Source: Hydrogenophaga sp. (lineage in GTDB: Bacteria > Pseudomonadota > Gammaproteobacteria > Burkholderiales > Burkholderiaceae_C). Taken from it: a stretch of DNA of 24,603 nucleotides. The notes below the pieces were generated by a model that was not told the DNA's origin, ran no database searches, and worked only from the letters and a program-made list of their open reading frames with translations. Made by a program: the position numbers and the translations under genes. The stretch's first letter is position 1, and the number at the start of each line of letters is the position of its first letter. The stretch covers positions 1 through 24,603 of the forward strand of contig JAJNQE010000014.1 in NCBI GenBank assembly GCA_021154985.1, in the 5' to 3' direction. Positions 7,578 to 15,666 of this stretch are shown in pieces.

Positions 7578-8759
7578 TCAGGGATCAACGCGCTCGGGTG
7601 CAGGCGGGTTGTGTGAACGCAAGCTCCAGGCCAGGGGCGAGCCTGCACCCACCACCGCACCCACGATCCAGAACACGGCGCCCACACCCACCAGCGCGCC
7701 AGCGGAACCGAACAGCAGCGGCATCACCACGCTGGACCCGTTGATGGCCATGGCGCGCAAGCCCAGTGCTTCGCCGTGGCGGTGGTGCGGCGTCATCTGG
7801 TGCAGCGTGCTCATGATCATGGGCTGCACCGAACCGAGCGCCAGGCCCAGCAGAATGGACAGCCCGGCCATGGCCCACGCGGCCTGCACCAGCGGGTACA
7901 CCGCGAACAGCAGCGCGGTGGCGCCCATGGCCGAGCCAATCACCACCGACTCGCGCAAACGCGCCGCCAGCCAGGGCATGAGTACGCGGATGGCGGTGGC
8001 CGCCAGCGCGAACGCACCGAGGATGGAGCCGATCACCGTGGCGCTCAGGCCGCGCTCGTGCCCGAGCACCGGCACCAGGAAGGTGTGCACGTCCCAGCAC
8101 GACGACAGCAGCCAGTTGATGAGCATGAGCTTGCGAAAGCCCTTGTCCTTCAGCAGGTTCCACGACGAGCCGCTGGACTGTCGCAGCTCGGGCGCCACCG
8201 GTTCGTGTTCAACCGTGTGGCGCACCCACACCCAGGCCAGTGAGGGCAGCAGCGCCAGCAACAGAAAGGCCGCGCGAAAGCCGAAGCTGTCGATCATCAC
8301 GCCCGCGGCAAAGGGGCCCAGAAAATTGGAGATCGACGGCCCGATGGCCATCCAGCTGAACACCTGCCGCAGCTCGGTGGGACCGTTGGCCAGCCGCCCC
8401 ACATGGCGTTGCAGCGCGATCATGGCAAGGCCCGTGGCAGCACCACACGTGAGCGCGGTGACACAGAGCACGGCGAACACCGGGAAAGCCACCGAGATCG
8501 CTGCGCCCATGGTGGCAATGCCCACCGCCATGGCCACAGGCTTTTTCAATCCACGCCGGTCGGCGTAGCGCCCGGCCGGCAGGGCCATGAACACCGGCGC
8601 CAGCGCGAACAGCGCCAACAGCATGCCCACCGCCGCCGGGCTGTAACCCTCGCGCAGCGCCATGAGCGGCGCGGCCATGCGAAAACCGGTCATGCAGGCG
8701 TGAAGGCAGATCTGCGCCGCGATCAGCCGCGCCAGGTCGGACCGCAGCGTGGGGTTCAA
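7578..8759 (-). CDS. Major facilitator superfamily transporter
   Basis: A 393-residue protein with about 12 hydrophobic segments. The MFS motif A is recognisable in the loop after the second helix (AGRYADRRGLKKPVAMAVG) and a weaker copy may lie after the central loop. The start is taken as TTG 8759, overlapping the rmuC stop as TTGA with GGGGA upstream. The first ATG (8693) would cut into the first helix, and the long upstream open frame is a shadow of rmuC. The substrate cannot be inferred; the fold resembles drug or metabolite exporters. It is the last gene of the minus-strand cluster that begins at 13696. Confidence 0.85.
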   Translation of the reverse strand: MNPTLRSDLARLIAAQICLHACMTGFRMAAPLMALREGYSPAAVGMLLALFALAPVFMALPAGRYADRRGLKKPVAMAVGIATMGAAISVAFPVFAVLCVTALTCGAATGLAMIALQRHVGRLANGPTELRQVFSWMAIGPSISNFLGPFAAGVMIDSFGFRAAFLLLALLPSLAWVWVRHTVEHEPVAPELRQSSGSSWNLLKDKGFRKLMLINWLLSSCWDVHTFLVPVLGHERGLSATVIGSILGAFALAATAIRVLMPWLAARLRESVVIGSAMGATALLFAVYPLVQAAWAMAGLSILLGLALGSVQPMIMSTLHQMTPHHRHGEALGLRAMAINGSSVVMPLLFGSAGALVGVGAVFWIVGAVVGAGSPLAWSLRSHNPPAPERVDP

Positions 8760-10132
8760 GCGTCCCCGGGGTCGTTGGGATCGAGCGGCAACAAGGCGCT
8801 GGCCTGGTCTTGCGGCAGCGCCTCGACCGCCTTGAGCGCGCGGCCCATGGCGCGGCTGCGCGTCTCGGCGCTGTCCAGGGTGTTGAGCACGGTCTGGGTC
8901 TGGCTCTTCACACGCGCCAGCACATCGCCGAACTTGCCGAACTCGGTCTTGACCGCACCCAGCACCTGCCACACCTCGCTGGAGCGCTTTTCCAGCGCCA
9001 GCGTGCGAAAGCCCATCTGCAATGAGTTGAGCATGGCCATCAATGTCGTCGGGCCGGCCAGCGTCACACGGTGTTCGCGCTGCAACACCTCCATGAGGCC
9101 CGGTCGGCGCAGCACCTCGGCGTACAGGCCTTCGGTGGGCAGGAACAGGATCGCAAAGTCGGTGGTGTGCGGCGGCTCCAGGTACTTGTCGGCCATGGAC
9201 TTGGCTTCGAGTTTGATGCGCTGCTCCAGCCCGCGCGCGGCCATCTCAGCGCCCTCGGCATCGGCGCGCTGTTGCGCGTCGAGCAGGCGCTCGTAGTCCT
9301 CGTTGGGAAATTTCGCATCGATCGGCAACCAACACGGCGCACCGTCGTCGTTGCGGCCCGGCAGCTTGATGGCGAAGTCCACCGTGAAGCGGCTGCCCGG
9401 TTTGGTCATCACCTGTGTGGCGTACTGGTCGGGTGCGAACACCTGCTCCAGCAGAGCCGCCAGCTGCGCCTCGCCGAACATGCCGCGCGTCTTCACGTTG
9501 GTCAGCAGGTGCTTCAAGTCGCCCACGCCCTGGGCCAGCGTCTGCATTTCACCCAGGCCCTTGTGCACCTGCTCCAGCCGGTCGGCCACCTGCTTGAAGC
9601 TCTCACCCAGACGCGCCTGCAGCGTGCTCTGCAGCTTCTCGTCGACGGTGGCTCGCATCTCGTCGAGCTTGGCGGCGTTACCTTGTTGCAGTTGCTGCAA
9701 TTGCGCTTCGAGCGTGGCGCGGATCTCGGCCAGGCGCCGCGCATTGCCCTCCCCCATGTCCTGCAGCGTGCGCGTGAGGGTGTCACCCAGCGTGCCGCGC
9801 AGCAGCACGAGTTGCTGGGCAAAACCGTCCAGCTGGGCGTTTTGCGTGCGCGTGGTCTCGGCCGACTGACCCACCAGCGTTTCCTGAAAGGTGGCCAGGG
9901 TCTGCTGGATCTCCTGTCGGCCGCAGCGCGACGACTCGCTGATCTCGCGGCGCAACTCGCCTTCGATCCGCTCCACGCGCTGACCCTGCTGCTGCAGTTG
10001 CGCCAGCAGCAGCTGCCGGTGCGCCAGCGCATCGGCATCCACCGGCGGACGGCGCAACAGCAGCCACGCCACCAACCCGATGTTCAGCACCAGCAGAACC
10101 AGCAGGCCCCACAGCAGCGTGTCGGATGCCAT
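8756..10132 (-). CDS. rmuC: DNA recombination protein RmuC
   Basis: A 458-residue RmuC-family protein. An N-terminal membrane anchor (residues 6-27) is followed by a long Gln-rich coiled coil (about 35-200) and the RmuC domain (about 205-410). The nuclease-like core shows VDFAIKLPG (Asp252) and LPIDAKFPNEDY (Asp272, Lys274), a PD-(D/E)XK-type arrangement. The hallmark TLAGPTTLMAMLNSLQMGF follows. RmuC limits inversions at short inverted repeats in E. coli; the mechanism is not settled. It starts 6 bp after the hydroxyacid dehydrogenase and overlaps the MFS start. Confidence 0.94.
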   Translation of the reverse strand: MASDTLLWGLLVLLVLNIGLVAWLLLRRPPVDADALAHRQLLLAQLQQQGQRVERIEGELRREISESSRCGRQEIQQTLATFQETLVGQSAETTRTQNAQLDGFAQQLVLLRGTLGDTLTRTLQDMGEGNARRLAEIRATLEAQLQQLQQGNAAKLDEMRATVDEKLQSTLQARLGESFKQVADRLEQVHKGLGEMQTLAQGVGDLKHLLTNVKTRGMFGEAQLAALLEQVFAPDQYATQVMTKPGSRFTVDFAIKLPGRNDDGAPCWLPIDAKFPNEDYERLLDAQQRADAEGAEMAARGLEQRIKLEAKSMADKYLEPPHTTDFAILFLPTEGLYAEVLRRPGLMEVLQREHRVTLAGPTTLMAMLNSLQMGFRTLALEKRSSEVWQVLGAVKTEFGKFGDVLARVKSQTQTVLNTLDSAETRSRAMGRALKAVEALPQDQASALLPLDPNDPGDA

Positions 10133-10138
10133 CGGCGA

Positions 10139-11137
10139 TCAGGCCTTTGCGATCGCTGCGGCGTTCAGCGGCGTGACCGCCTGGCCCGTGGTCAGGAAAG
10201 CGATCACGTTGTCCGCTGCGAGCATGGCCATGGCCATGCGCGTGCCCATGGTGGCGCTGGCGATGTGGGGCGTCAGCACCACGTTGGGCACGGTCAGCAG
10301 ATCGGGATGCACCTTGGGCTCGCCCTCGAACACGTCGAGGCCGGCAGCAGCGATCACGCGGTTGCGCAAGGCCTGGGCCAGCGCGGCGTCGTCCACGATG
10401 CCGCCGCGCGCGATGTTGATCAGCGTGGCGGTGGGCTTCATCTGCGCGATCTCGGCCGCACCGATGGTGTGGTGGGCTTCGGGGCTGTAGGGCAGCACCA
10501 GCATCACGTGGTCGGCGGTCTTGAGCAGCGTGGCTTTGTCCACGTAGCTCGCCTTGCATTCGGCTTCCAGTTCGGGGCCCAGCTTCGAGCGGTTGTGGTA
10601 GATCACTTTCATGCCGAAGCCGTGGGCACCGCGCCGCGCAATGGCCTGGCCGATGCGGCCCATGCCCAGAATGCCCAGCGTGCTGCCATGCACCTCGGCG
10701 CCGGCAAACATGTCCAGGCTCCACTTGTTCCACTGGCCCGCGCGCAGGAAATGTTCACTCTCGGTGACGCGCCGGGCCGTGGCCATGAGCAAGGCAAAAC
10801 CGAAATCGGCGGTGGTCTCGGTCAGCACGTCGGGCGTGTTGGTGGCCAGTACGCCCGCGGCGTTGATGGCGGCCATGTCGAAGTTGTTGAAACCCACGGC
10901 GATGTTGGCCACGATCCGCAGCTGCGGGTTGGCGGCCAGCAGCGCGGCGTCCACCCGCTCGCTGCCGGTGGTGAGCACACCCACCTTGCCCTTCAGGCGC
11001 TCGGCCAGCTGGGCCGGCGGCAGCACGCTGTCGGTGTCGTTCATCTCGACATCGAAGTGTTCGCTCAAACGCGCAACGACCTCGGGGAAAACCTTGCGGG
11101 AAACAAAGACGGCCGGTCGGCTGGTGTTGTTGGTCAT
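10139..11137 (-). CDS. D-2-hydroxyacid dehydrogenase (glyoxylate/hydroxypyruvate reductase type)
   Basis: A 332-residue NAD(P)-dependent D-isomer 2-hydroxyacid dehydrogenase. The Rossmann motif LGILGMGRIG is at 154-163. The catalytic triad is in place: Arg244 (NIARGGIVDD), Glu273 (VFEGEP) and His291 (LTPHIASAT). The substrate-loop motif NIAVGFNNFDMAA (78-90) is of the GRHPR/D-glycerate dehydrogenase type, so reduction of glyoxylate or hydroxypyruvate is the likely reaction. The start is taken at ATG 11137. A GTG at 11146 would overlap the FKBP stop as GTGA and add three residues, and neither has a strong Shine-Dalgarno. Confidence 0.9.
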   Translation of the reverse strand: MTNNTSRPAVFVSRKVFPEVVARLSEHFDVEMNDTDSVLPPAQLAERLKGKVGVLTTGSERVDAALLAANPQLRIVANIAVGFNNFDMAAINAAGVLATNTPDVLTETTADFGFALLMATARRVTESEHFLRAGQWNKWSLDMFAGAEVHGSTLGILGMGRIGQAIARRGAHGFGMKVIYHNRSKLGPELEAECKASYVDKATLLKTADHVMLVLPYSPEAHHTIGAAEIAQMKPTATLINIARGGIVDDAALAQALRNRVIAAAGLDVFEGEPKVHPDLLTVPNVVLTPHIASATMGTRMAMAMLAADNVIAFLTTGQAVTPLNAAAIAKA

Positions 11138-11142
11138 GGGAA

Positions 11143-11490
11143 TCACACCGCCAGCAGGTCAACTTCAAACAGCAGCGTGGCGTTGGGCGGGATCACGCCA
11201 CCCGCACCGCGTGCGCCATAGCCCAGCGCAGCCGGGATCACCAGGCGGCGCGTGCCACCCACCGCCATGCCCTGCACGCCTTCGTCCCAGCCCTTGATCA
11301 CGTGGCCGGCGCCCAGCGGGAATTCGAACGGCTGGCCACGGTCCTTGCTGGAATCGAACTTGGAACCCTGCACGCCGTCGTTGAACAGCCAGCCGGTGTA
11401 GTGCACCTGAACCGGGCGCCCGGCTTTGGCGATGTCGCCGTTGCCGACCACGGTGTCTTCGTATTGCAGGCCGCTGGGGGTGGTGATCAT
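11143..11490 (-). CDS. FKBP-type peptidyl-prolyl cis-trans isomerase, single domain
   Basis: A 115-residue protein that is one FKBP domain without signal peptide, hence probably cytoplasmic. Active-site positions of the family are present: Tyr31 (VHYTGWL), Asp46 (KFDSS), Val64-Ile65 and Trp68 (GHVIKGWDEGVQGM), Tyr91 (PAALGYGARG) and Phe109. This predicts real prolyl isomerase activity and FK506 binding. AGGAGA precedes the ATG. It starts 42 bp downstream of the nitroreductase stop, the largest gap inside this cluster. Confidence 0.95.
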   Translation of the reverse strand: MITTPSGLQYEDTVVGNGDIAKAGRPVQVHYTGWLFNDGVQGSKFDSSKDRGQPFEFPLGAGHVIKGWDEGVQGMAVGGTRRLVIPAALGYGARGAGGVIPPNATLLFEVDLLAV

Positions 11491-11532
11491 GTTGTCTCCT
11501 GTGATTGAAAAGAAAAGGGAAAAGAGGCGCGA

Positions 11533-12255
11533 TTATTCCAGCCAGGTCGTGAACGACTCGACCGTCTCGCGCGGCGTGTGAAAGCCATTGACCTTGTCGG
11601 CGGGATCGGCGTAGCCCAGGGCCATGCCGCAGACCAGCATTTCGTTCTCACCGGCACCAATGTGCGGCAGGATGATCTTGGCAAAACCGTTCCACGCGGC
11701 CTGCGGGCAGGTGTGAAGGCCGTGGCCGCGCGCGGCGACCATGATGCTCTGCAGGAACATGCCGTAGTCCACCAGCGAGCCACGGCCCATCACGCGGTCC
11801 AGCGTGAACATGAGGCCCACCGGCGCATCGAAGAAGCGGAAGTTGCGCTGGTGCTGCGCGTGCATCTTGTCCTTGTCGCCCTTGGTGATGCCCAGCAGGC
11901 CGTAGAGGCTCCAGCCGTTTTCGCGGCGACGGTCGATGAAGGGGCTCACCCACTTCTCGGGGTAGTAGTCGTATTCCTCGCGGTACTCGGCGGCCAGCGA
12001 CGGATCGGCGCGCATGGCGTCGTGCGCGGCACAAACCTTGTCGACCAGCGCGTCGCGGCTCTGGCCCTGCAACACGTAGACCTTCCAGGGCTGCGTGTTG
12101 GTGCCCGAGGGCGCGCGGCTGGCCACCTGCAGCAGGTGTTCGAGCGTGGCGCGCGGCACGGGCTGCGGCAAAAAAGCGCGGGCCGACATGCGGCTGGTGA
12201 TCGCGGCGTCAACACTGACCGGATCGATCACGGATGCGGTGGGGTTGTGGCTCAT
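11533..12255 (-). CDS. Nitroreductase-family FMN oxidoreductase
   Basis: A 240-residue nitroreductase-fold flavoprotein. FMN-contact segments are visible: SRMSARAF (21-28), and ASRAPSGTNTQPWKVYVL (46-63). The second half carries the cofactor/dimer motif GRGSLVDYGMFLQSIMVAARGHGLHTCPQ split over residues about 155-185, and ends with the MALGYADP pattern typical of the family. Substrate is not predictable; members reduce nitroaromatics, quinones or enones with NAD(P)H. ATG 12255 overlaps the thioesterase stop (ATGA), with GGAGA upstream, so it is probably translated with that gene. Confidence 0.92.
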   Translation of the reverse strand: MSHNPTASVIDPVSVDAAITSRMSARAFLPQPVPRATLEHLLQVASRAPSGTNTQPWKVYVLQGQSRDALVDKVCAAHDAMRADPSLAAEYREEYDYYPEKWVSPFIDRRRENGWSLYGLLGITKGDKDKMHAQHQRNFRFFDAPVGLMFTLDRVMGRGSLVDYGMFLQSIMVAARGHGLHTCPQAAWNGFAKIILPHIGAGENEMLVCGMALGYADPADKVNGFHTPRETVESFTTWLE

Positions 12256-12701
12256 AGCAGGGTCTCCAGGGTTTTCTTCAAGGGCTCGGGCAGCGGCACG
12301 GGCCGGCGGGTGTGGCGGTCCACGTAAACATGCACGAAGTGGCCACAGGCGGCGGCCATGTCTTCGCCGTCGGCAAACAGGCCCACCTCGTAGCGCACGC
12401 TGGACTTGCCCAGGTGGGCCACACGCAGGCCCGCCCACACGGTTTGCGGGAAAGCCAGCGGTGCAAAGTAATTGCACTGGGTTTCAATGACCAGCCCGAT
12501 CACCGGGCCGTGGTGGATGTCCAGAGCGCCCTGCTCGATCAGATGGGCGTTCACCGCAGTGTCGAACCAGCTGTAGTACACCACGTTGTTCACGTGGCCA
12601 TAGACGTCGTTGTCAGCCCAGCGGGTGGTGATGGGGCGCAGCACGCGGTAGGCGCTGCGCGGCAAGGGTTGCGGGCGCGCGGCCGGTGCTGGGTTGCTCA
12701 T
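12252..12701 (-). CDS. Acyl-CoA thioesterase, 4HBT hotdog fold (YbgC/FadM-like)
   Basis: A 149-residue single hotdog domain. The active-site region TRWADNDVYGHVNNVVYYSWFD (26-47, here with Asp32 as the likely catalytic acid and GHVNN at 35-39) is diagnostic of 4-hydroxybenzoyl-CoA-type thioesterases. It should hydrolyse an acyl-CoA; chain length is unknown. ATG 12701 overlaps the upstream amidohydrolase stop by 4 bp and its own stop overlaps the nitroreductase start by 4 bp, so these three genes form a tightly coupled set. Confidence 0.92.
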   Translation of the reverse strand: MSNPAPAARPQPLPRSAYRVLRPITTRWADNDVYGHVNNVVYYSWFDTAVNAHLIEQGALDIHHGPVIGLVIETQCNYFAPLAFPQTVWAGLRVAHLGKSSVRYEVGLFADGEDMAAACGHFVHVYVDRHTRRPVPLPEPLKKTLETLL

Positions 12702-13696
12702 GGCGCGGCATTGTGCCAGCGGGTTGCCGCACGCGCTGTCACCGCGGTGGCGGCGGCGGAGAACCAACGCGCCTGGTACTCCACCGCTGTGCGGTAGGTG
12801 TTCATCTGCACCTGCACGGTGGCTTCCATGTCGGTGCCGTAGCCACCGGCCATCACAAAGGCCAGCGGCAGGCGGCGGGTCCACGCCCAGTCCATCACGC
12901 GACGGTCGCGCGCCTCCATGCCGTCGAACGTGAGTTTGAGCCGGCCCAACCGGTCGCCTTCGTGAGGGTCGGCGCCCGCCAGGTAAATCAACAGCCCGGG
13001 TTCGAAGCGGCGTTCCATCTCTTCCAGAGCACGCTCCAGCGCCTCCAGGTACTCGGCGTCGCCACAGCCGTCCGCCAGCTCCACGTCCAGATCGCTGGGC
13101 TCCTTGCGGAAAGGGAAGTTCTTCGCGCCATGCAGCGACAGGGTGAACACGGAATCGTCGTGGGCAAAGATCTTCGCGGTGCCATTGCCCTGGTGCACGT
13201 CCAGATCAATGATCGCCACGCGCAGCATGCCGCGCGCACGCTGCGTGCGGGCGTGCTCGGCCTGCATCAGGCGGGCCGCCACGGCGGCATCGTTGAACAC
13301 GCAGAAGCCACTGCCTTTGTCGGCATAGGCGTGGTGCGTGCCCCCGGCCAGGTTGGCGGCAAGACCTCCATCCTCCAGGGCGCGGCGGCAGGCCTGAACC
13401 GTGGCGCCCACCGAGCGCCGGGCGCGCTCGGCCATGGCCGGGCTCCACGGGAAACCAATCTCGCGTTGCGCCGCCGGCGCCAGGGTGCCGCTGCGCACCG
13501 CTTCGATGTAACCGGGGGTGTGCACCAGCGCCAGTTCGCCGTCGCTGGCAGGCTGTGCCTCGCGCAGTTCCACCTGGGGCAGCTCGCGGGTCAGGCGTTC
13601 GCGCAGCCGGGCGTACTTGGCCATGGGAAAACGGTGGCCTGCGGGTAGCGGCAGGACGAAGTGGTCAGCGTAGAAAGCTTGCAAGGCGGTGCGCAC
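12698..13696 (-). CDS. Histone deacetylase-family zinc amidohydrolase (acetoin-utilisation/acetylpolyamine hydrolase superfamily)
   Basis: A 332-residue class of the arginase-deacetylase superfamily. The His pair (121-122, in AGGTHHAYADKGSGFC), the zinc ligands Asp166 and His168 (IDLDVHQGNG) and Asp243 (AGADPHEGDRLG), and the Tyr286 of GGYG are all present, so it should be an active metal-dependent deacetylase. The N-terminus FYADHFVLPLPAGHRFPM is typical of the bacterial subgroup and supports the GTG start at 13696, although no clear Shine-Dalgarno is seen. Substrate (acetyl-lysine protein, acetylpolyamine or another amide) is unknown. It is the first gene of the minus-strand cluster and diverges from the phasin gene. 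Confidence 0.92.
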   Translation of the reverse strand: MRTALQAFYADHFVLPLPAGHRFPMAKYARLRERLTRELPQVELREAQPASDGELALVHTPGYIEAVRSGTLAPAAQREIGFPWSPAMAERARRSVGATVQACRRALEDGGLAANLAGGTHHAYADKGSGFCVFNDAAVAARLMQAEHARTQRARGMLRVAIIDLDVHQGNGTAKIFAHDDSVFTLSLHGAKNFPFRKEPSDLDVELADGCGDAEYLEALERALEEMERRFEPGLLIYLAGADPHEGDRLGRLKLTFDGMEARDRRVMDWAWTRRLPLAFVMAGGYGTDMEATVQVQMNTYRTAVEYQARWFSAAATAVTARAATRWHNAAP

Positions 13697-13778
13697 GGGG
13701 TGGAGACGACAAGGGATTGTGTCCGGCTCGGGTATTCGGGGGGCGGAGTGCGCCTTTTAGGCCGCGCTGCCTAGAATG

Positions 13779-13851
13779 GTGCAGCGCAGCAAAAACCGCT
13801 TGCGCTGCCAAGGGTAATCCCTATAATCGCGGTTATGTTGCAGTGCAGCAA
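13779..13851 (+). promoter_or_regulatory. Repeated TGCAGYGCAGCAA elements around the phasin promoter, candidate PhaR operators
   Basis: Two 14-mers differ at only two positions: GTGCAGCGCAGCAA (13779-13792) and TTGCAGTGCAGCAA (13838-13851). A partial inverted copy, TTGCGCTGC (13800-13808), lies over the -35. The elements sit just upstream of the -35 and around or just after the expected start of transcription. PhaR, the polyhydroxybutyrate-responsive repressor, is known to act on phasin promoters through TGC-rich sites of this kind. That it binds here is inference. Confidence 0.5.
13800..13827 (+). promoter_or_regulatory. Sigma-70 promoter of the phasin gene
   Basis: TTGCGC (13800-13805) as -35 and a consensus TATAAT (13822-13827) as -10 are separated by 16 bp. 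Transcription would begin near 13834, giving a leader of about 105 nt before the phasin start. The perfect -10 fits the high expression usual for phasins. Confidence 0.75.
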
Positions 13852-13940
13852 TGTGAACAAAAAGCAAAAGCGTCCAGACAGCGCCGTGTTCCCAGCAGCC
13901 CTCAACTAAACCCTGTTTCACCAAGTTTAGGAGTATGAAT

Positions 13941-14483
13941 ATGCTGACCGCCGAACAAATGATTGCCGCCCAGAAAGCCAACATCGAGACCATTTTTGGT
14001 CTGACCCAGAAAGCCTTCGAAGGCGTGGAAAAGCTGGTTGAACTCAATGTGCAAGCCACCAAGGCTGCCCTGTCCGAGTCCGCCAACAGCACCCAGGCCC
14101 TCCTCAGCGTCAAAGACGCCCAGGAACTGCTGACGCTGCAAGCCAGCCTGATGCAGCCTCTGGCCGAAAAGACCGTGGCTTACAGCCGCCACCTGTACGA
14201 CATCGCCCAAGGCACGACCGCCGAATTCGGCAAGGCCGCTGAAGCACAAGCCAGCGACACCCAGAAGAAATTCATGGCTGTCGTGGACAACGCTTCCAAG
14301 AACGCCCCCGCCGGTTCCGAGACCGCCGTGGCCGTGATGAAGAGCGCCGTGTCCGCCGCCAACAACGCCATGGAATCGGTGCAGAAAGCTGTCAAGCAAG
14401 CCACCGAAATGGCCGAAGCCAACTTCAACACCGTGACGGCCTCCGCCGTGAACGCCTCGAAGTCGGTTGCCAAAAAGCGCTGA
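13941..14483 (+). CDS. phaP: Phasin, polyhydroxyalkanoate granule-associated protein
   Basis: A 180-residue phasin (phasin_2 family). It coats the surface of polyhydroxyalkanoate granules in the cytoplasm. The N-terminal pattern AAQKANIETIFGLTQKAFEGVEKLVELN and the Ala-rich amphipathic helices through to the Lys-rich end (SVAKKR) are characteristic; no signal peptide or membrane segment is present. The start at 13941 is preferred because TAGGAG (13928-13933) is 7 nt upstream. The ATG at 13935, two codons earlier, would leave only 1 nt. It is monocistronic, with its own promoter and terminator. Codon choice is strongly biased, consistent with abundant protein. Confidence 0.94.
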   Translation: MLTAEQMIAAQKANIETIFGLTQKAFEGVEKLVELNVQATKAALSESANSTQALLSVKDAQELLTLQASLMQPLAEKTVAYSRHLYDIAQGTTAEFGKAAEAQASDTQKKFMAVVDNASKNAPAGSETAVAVMKSAVSAANNAMESVQKAVKQATEMAEANFNTVTASAVNASKSVAKKR

Positions 14484-14653
14484 ACAATCGGTTGATCGTG
14501 CCGTTGATCGGCGACTTGAAACATTGTCACAAGCCGCAAACTAGCATCACTGCACGATCTTCCTGACCCTCACGGGAGCAGGTTCCAGATCAAACCCGTT
14601 CTCTTGGTTGTCTCCTCGGGTCCTTTTCGAAATTCGATTTCATCGGACCCCTT

Positions 14654-14684
14654 AAGCCCCCGCCGCAAGGCTGGGGCTTTTTTT
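14654..14684 (+). terminator. Rho-independent terminator after the phasin gene
   Basis: Stem AAGCCCC (14654-14660) pairs with GGGGCTT (14673-14679) around a 12-nt loop, and is followed by a run of seven T (14678-14684). The T-run overlaps the stop codon of the convergent patatin gene. A weaker GGGTCC/GGACCC pair (14618-14623 with 14645-14650) lies just before it. The 170 nt between the phasin stop and the stem show no gene. Confidence 0.85.
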
Positions 14685-15654
14685 ATGGCCACGCGCCAAC
14701 GGCGCCATGGACCGGCTTCAGCCGGGCCAGTTGCGTCTTGAGTTGCGGCAACGCGGCCAGCATCGCCGCACGGCCCGCCTCGATGGAGCGTTTGCGCGAT
14801 GCGAAGTCGGCGCTGCCGACACCCGCCAGCGCCGGGCGCACCACCACGTCGGCGGTGGCGAGTTCATGGCGGTTGATGCTCTGGCCCATGATGGCAAAGG
14901 TCTGCAGCAGCACGCGGATGTTCCCCACGGCCAGGTTGCCTTCGGGTGCGCTGGAAATGTCCACCGCCAGCACCACCTCGGCCCCCATGTCGCGCGCCTG
15001 CTGCACCGGCACCGGCGCGACCAGGCCACCGTCCACGTACTCGCGCCCGGCAATGCCCACCGGCGCAAACAGCCCCGGCACCGCGCTCGATGCGCGCACG
15101 GCCTGCGCCACGTCACCCCGGCGGAACAGCACCCCCTGCCCGGTGCCCAGGTCGGTGGCCAGCACGCCCAGGGGCAGCGCCATGCTCTCGATCGTGCGGC
15201 CGTCCACCGCCTGGCTGACGTACCGCGCCAGCGCATCGCCGCGCAGCAGACCTCGGCCAAGAATGGGCAGGGCCCAGTCGGTCAGCGTGACTTCGTCCAT
15301 GCTCATGGCGACCCGCTCCAGCTCGGTGGGCGTTTTGCCGCTGGCATACAGCGCCGCCACCAGGCTACCGGCCGAGGTGCCGGTCAACACATCGGGGCGG
15401 ATGCCGTTTTCTTCCAGCACCTGGATCACGCCCACATGGGCAAAGCCGCGCGCCGCACCGCCGCCCAGCGCGAGACCCAGCCGGGGCGCGCGCATGGGGG
15501 GCGCCACCGGCTCCCGAACCTGCGGCACCACCACCGGCGGCGTCCCTGCCGGCACTGGCACCGTGGAGGAACAGGCGACCAGAAAGGCCGCACACAGCAC
15601 AAGCCCTGCAACCCTGGTGGTCTTATTAAGAACAATTCGCGTTAGTGTTAGCAT
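14683..15654 (-). CDS. Patatin-like phospholipase lipoprotein (RssA/NTE-like)
   Basis: A 323-residue patatin-family serine acyl hydrolase. The N-terminus has a signal with lipobox LVAC (Cys28), so it is probably an outer- or inner-membrane-anchored periplasmic lipoprotein. The oxyanion motif GGGAARG (64-70), nucleophile Ser94 in GTSAG and catalytic Asp208 in DGG form a complete dyad, so it should be active on phospholipids or other acyl esters. No Shine-Dalgarno precedes ATG 15654. A GATAAT box ends 6 nt upstream, which suggests a leaderless transcript. The first 14 codons are AT-rich with rare choices (CTA, ACA, CTT, AAT), unlike the rest. Confidence 0.9.
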   Translation of the reverse strand: MLTLTRIVLNKTTRVAGLVLCAAFLVACSSTVPVPAGTPPVVVPQVREPVAPPMRAPRLGLALGGGAARGFAHVGVIQVLEENGIRPDVLTGTSAGSLVAALYASGKTPTELERVAMSMDEVTLTDWALPILGRGLLRGDALARYVSQAVDGRTIESMALPLGVLATDLGTGQGVLFRRGDVAQAVRASSAVPGLFAPVGIAGREYVDGGLVAPVPVQQARDMGAEVVLAVDISSAPEGNLAVGNIRVLLQTFAIMGQSINRHELATADVVVRPALAGVGSADFASRKRSIEAGRAAMLAALPQLKTQLARLKPVHGAVGAWP

Positions 15655-15666
15655 CTTTAAATTATC
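15625..15666. promoter_or_regulatory. Overlapping divergent promoter region with a Fur-like site
   Basis: Positions 15625-15643 (ATTAAGAACAATTCGCGTT) resemble Fur boxes of the AATGAGAAT-N-ATTCGCATT kind, with about 14 of 19 positions matching by eye. On the plus strand TAAATT (15658-15663) could be the -10 of the iron-binding gene, putting its -35 inside this site. On the minus strand GATAAT (15666-15661) could be the -10 of the patatin gene. All of these calls are by eye. Confidence 0.35.

Noticed and set aside
9071..11221. 716-codon plus-strand open frame
   Set aside because: It spans three good minus-strand genes (rmuC, hydroxyacid dehydrogenase, FKBP) with clear motifs and coupled starts.
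14618..14650. GGGTCC/GGACCC hairpin and TCGAA-A-TTCGA palindrome as an operator
   Set aside because: The stem is short with a 21-nt loop, lies after the phasin stop and before a good terminator; nothing supports regulation.
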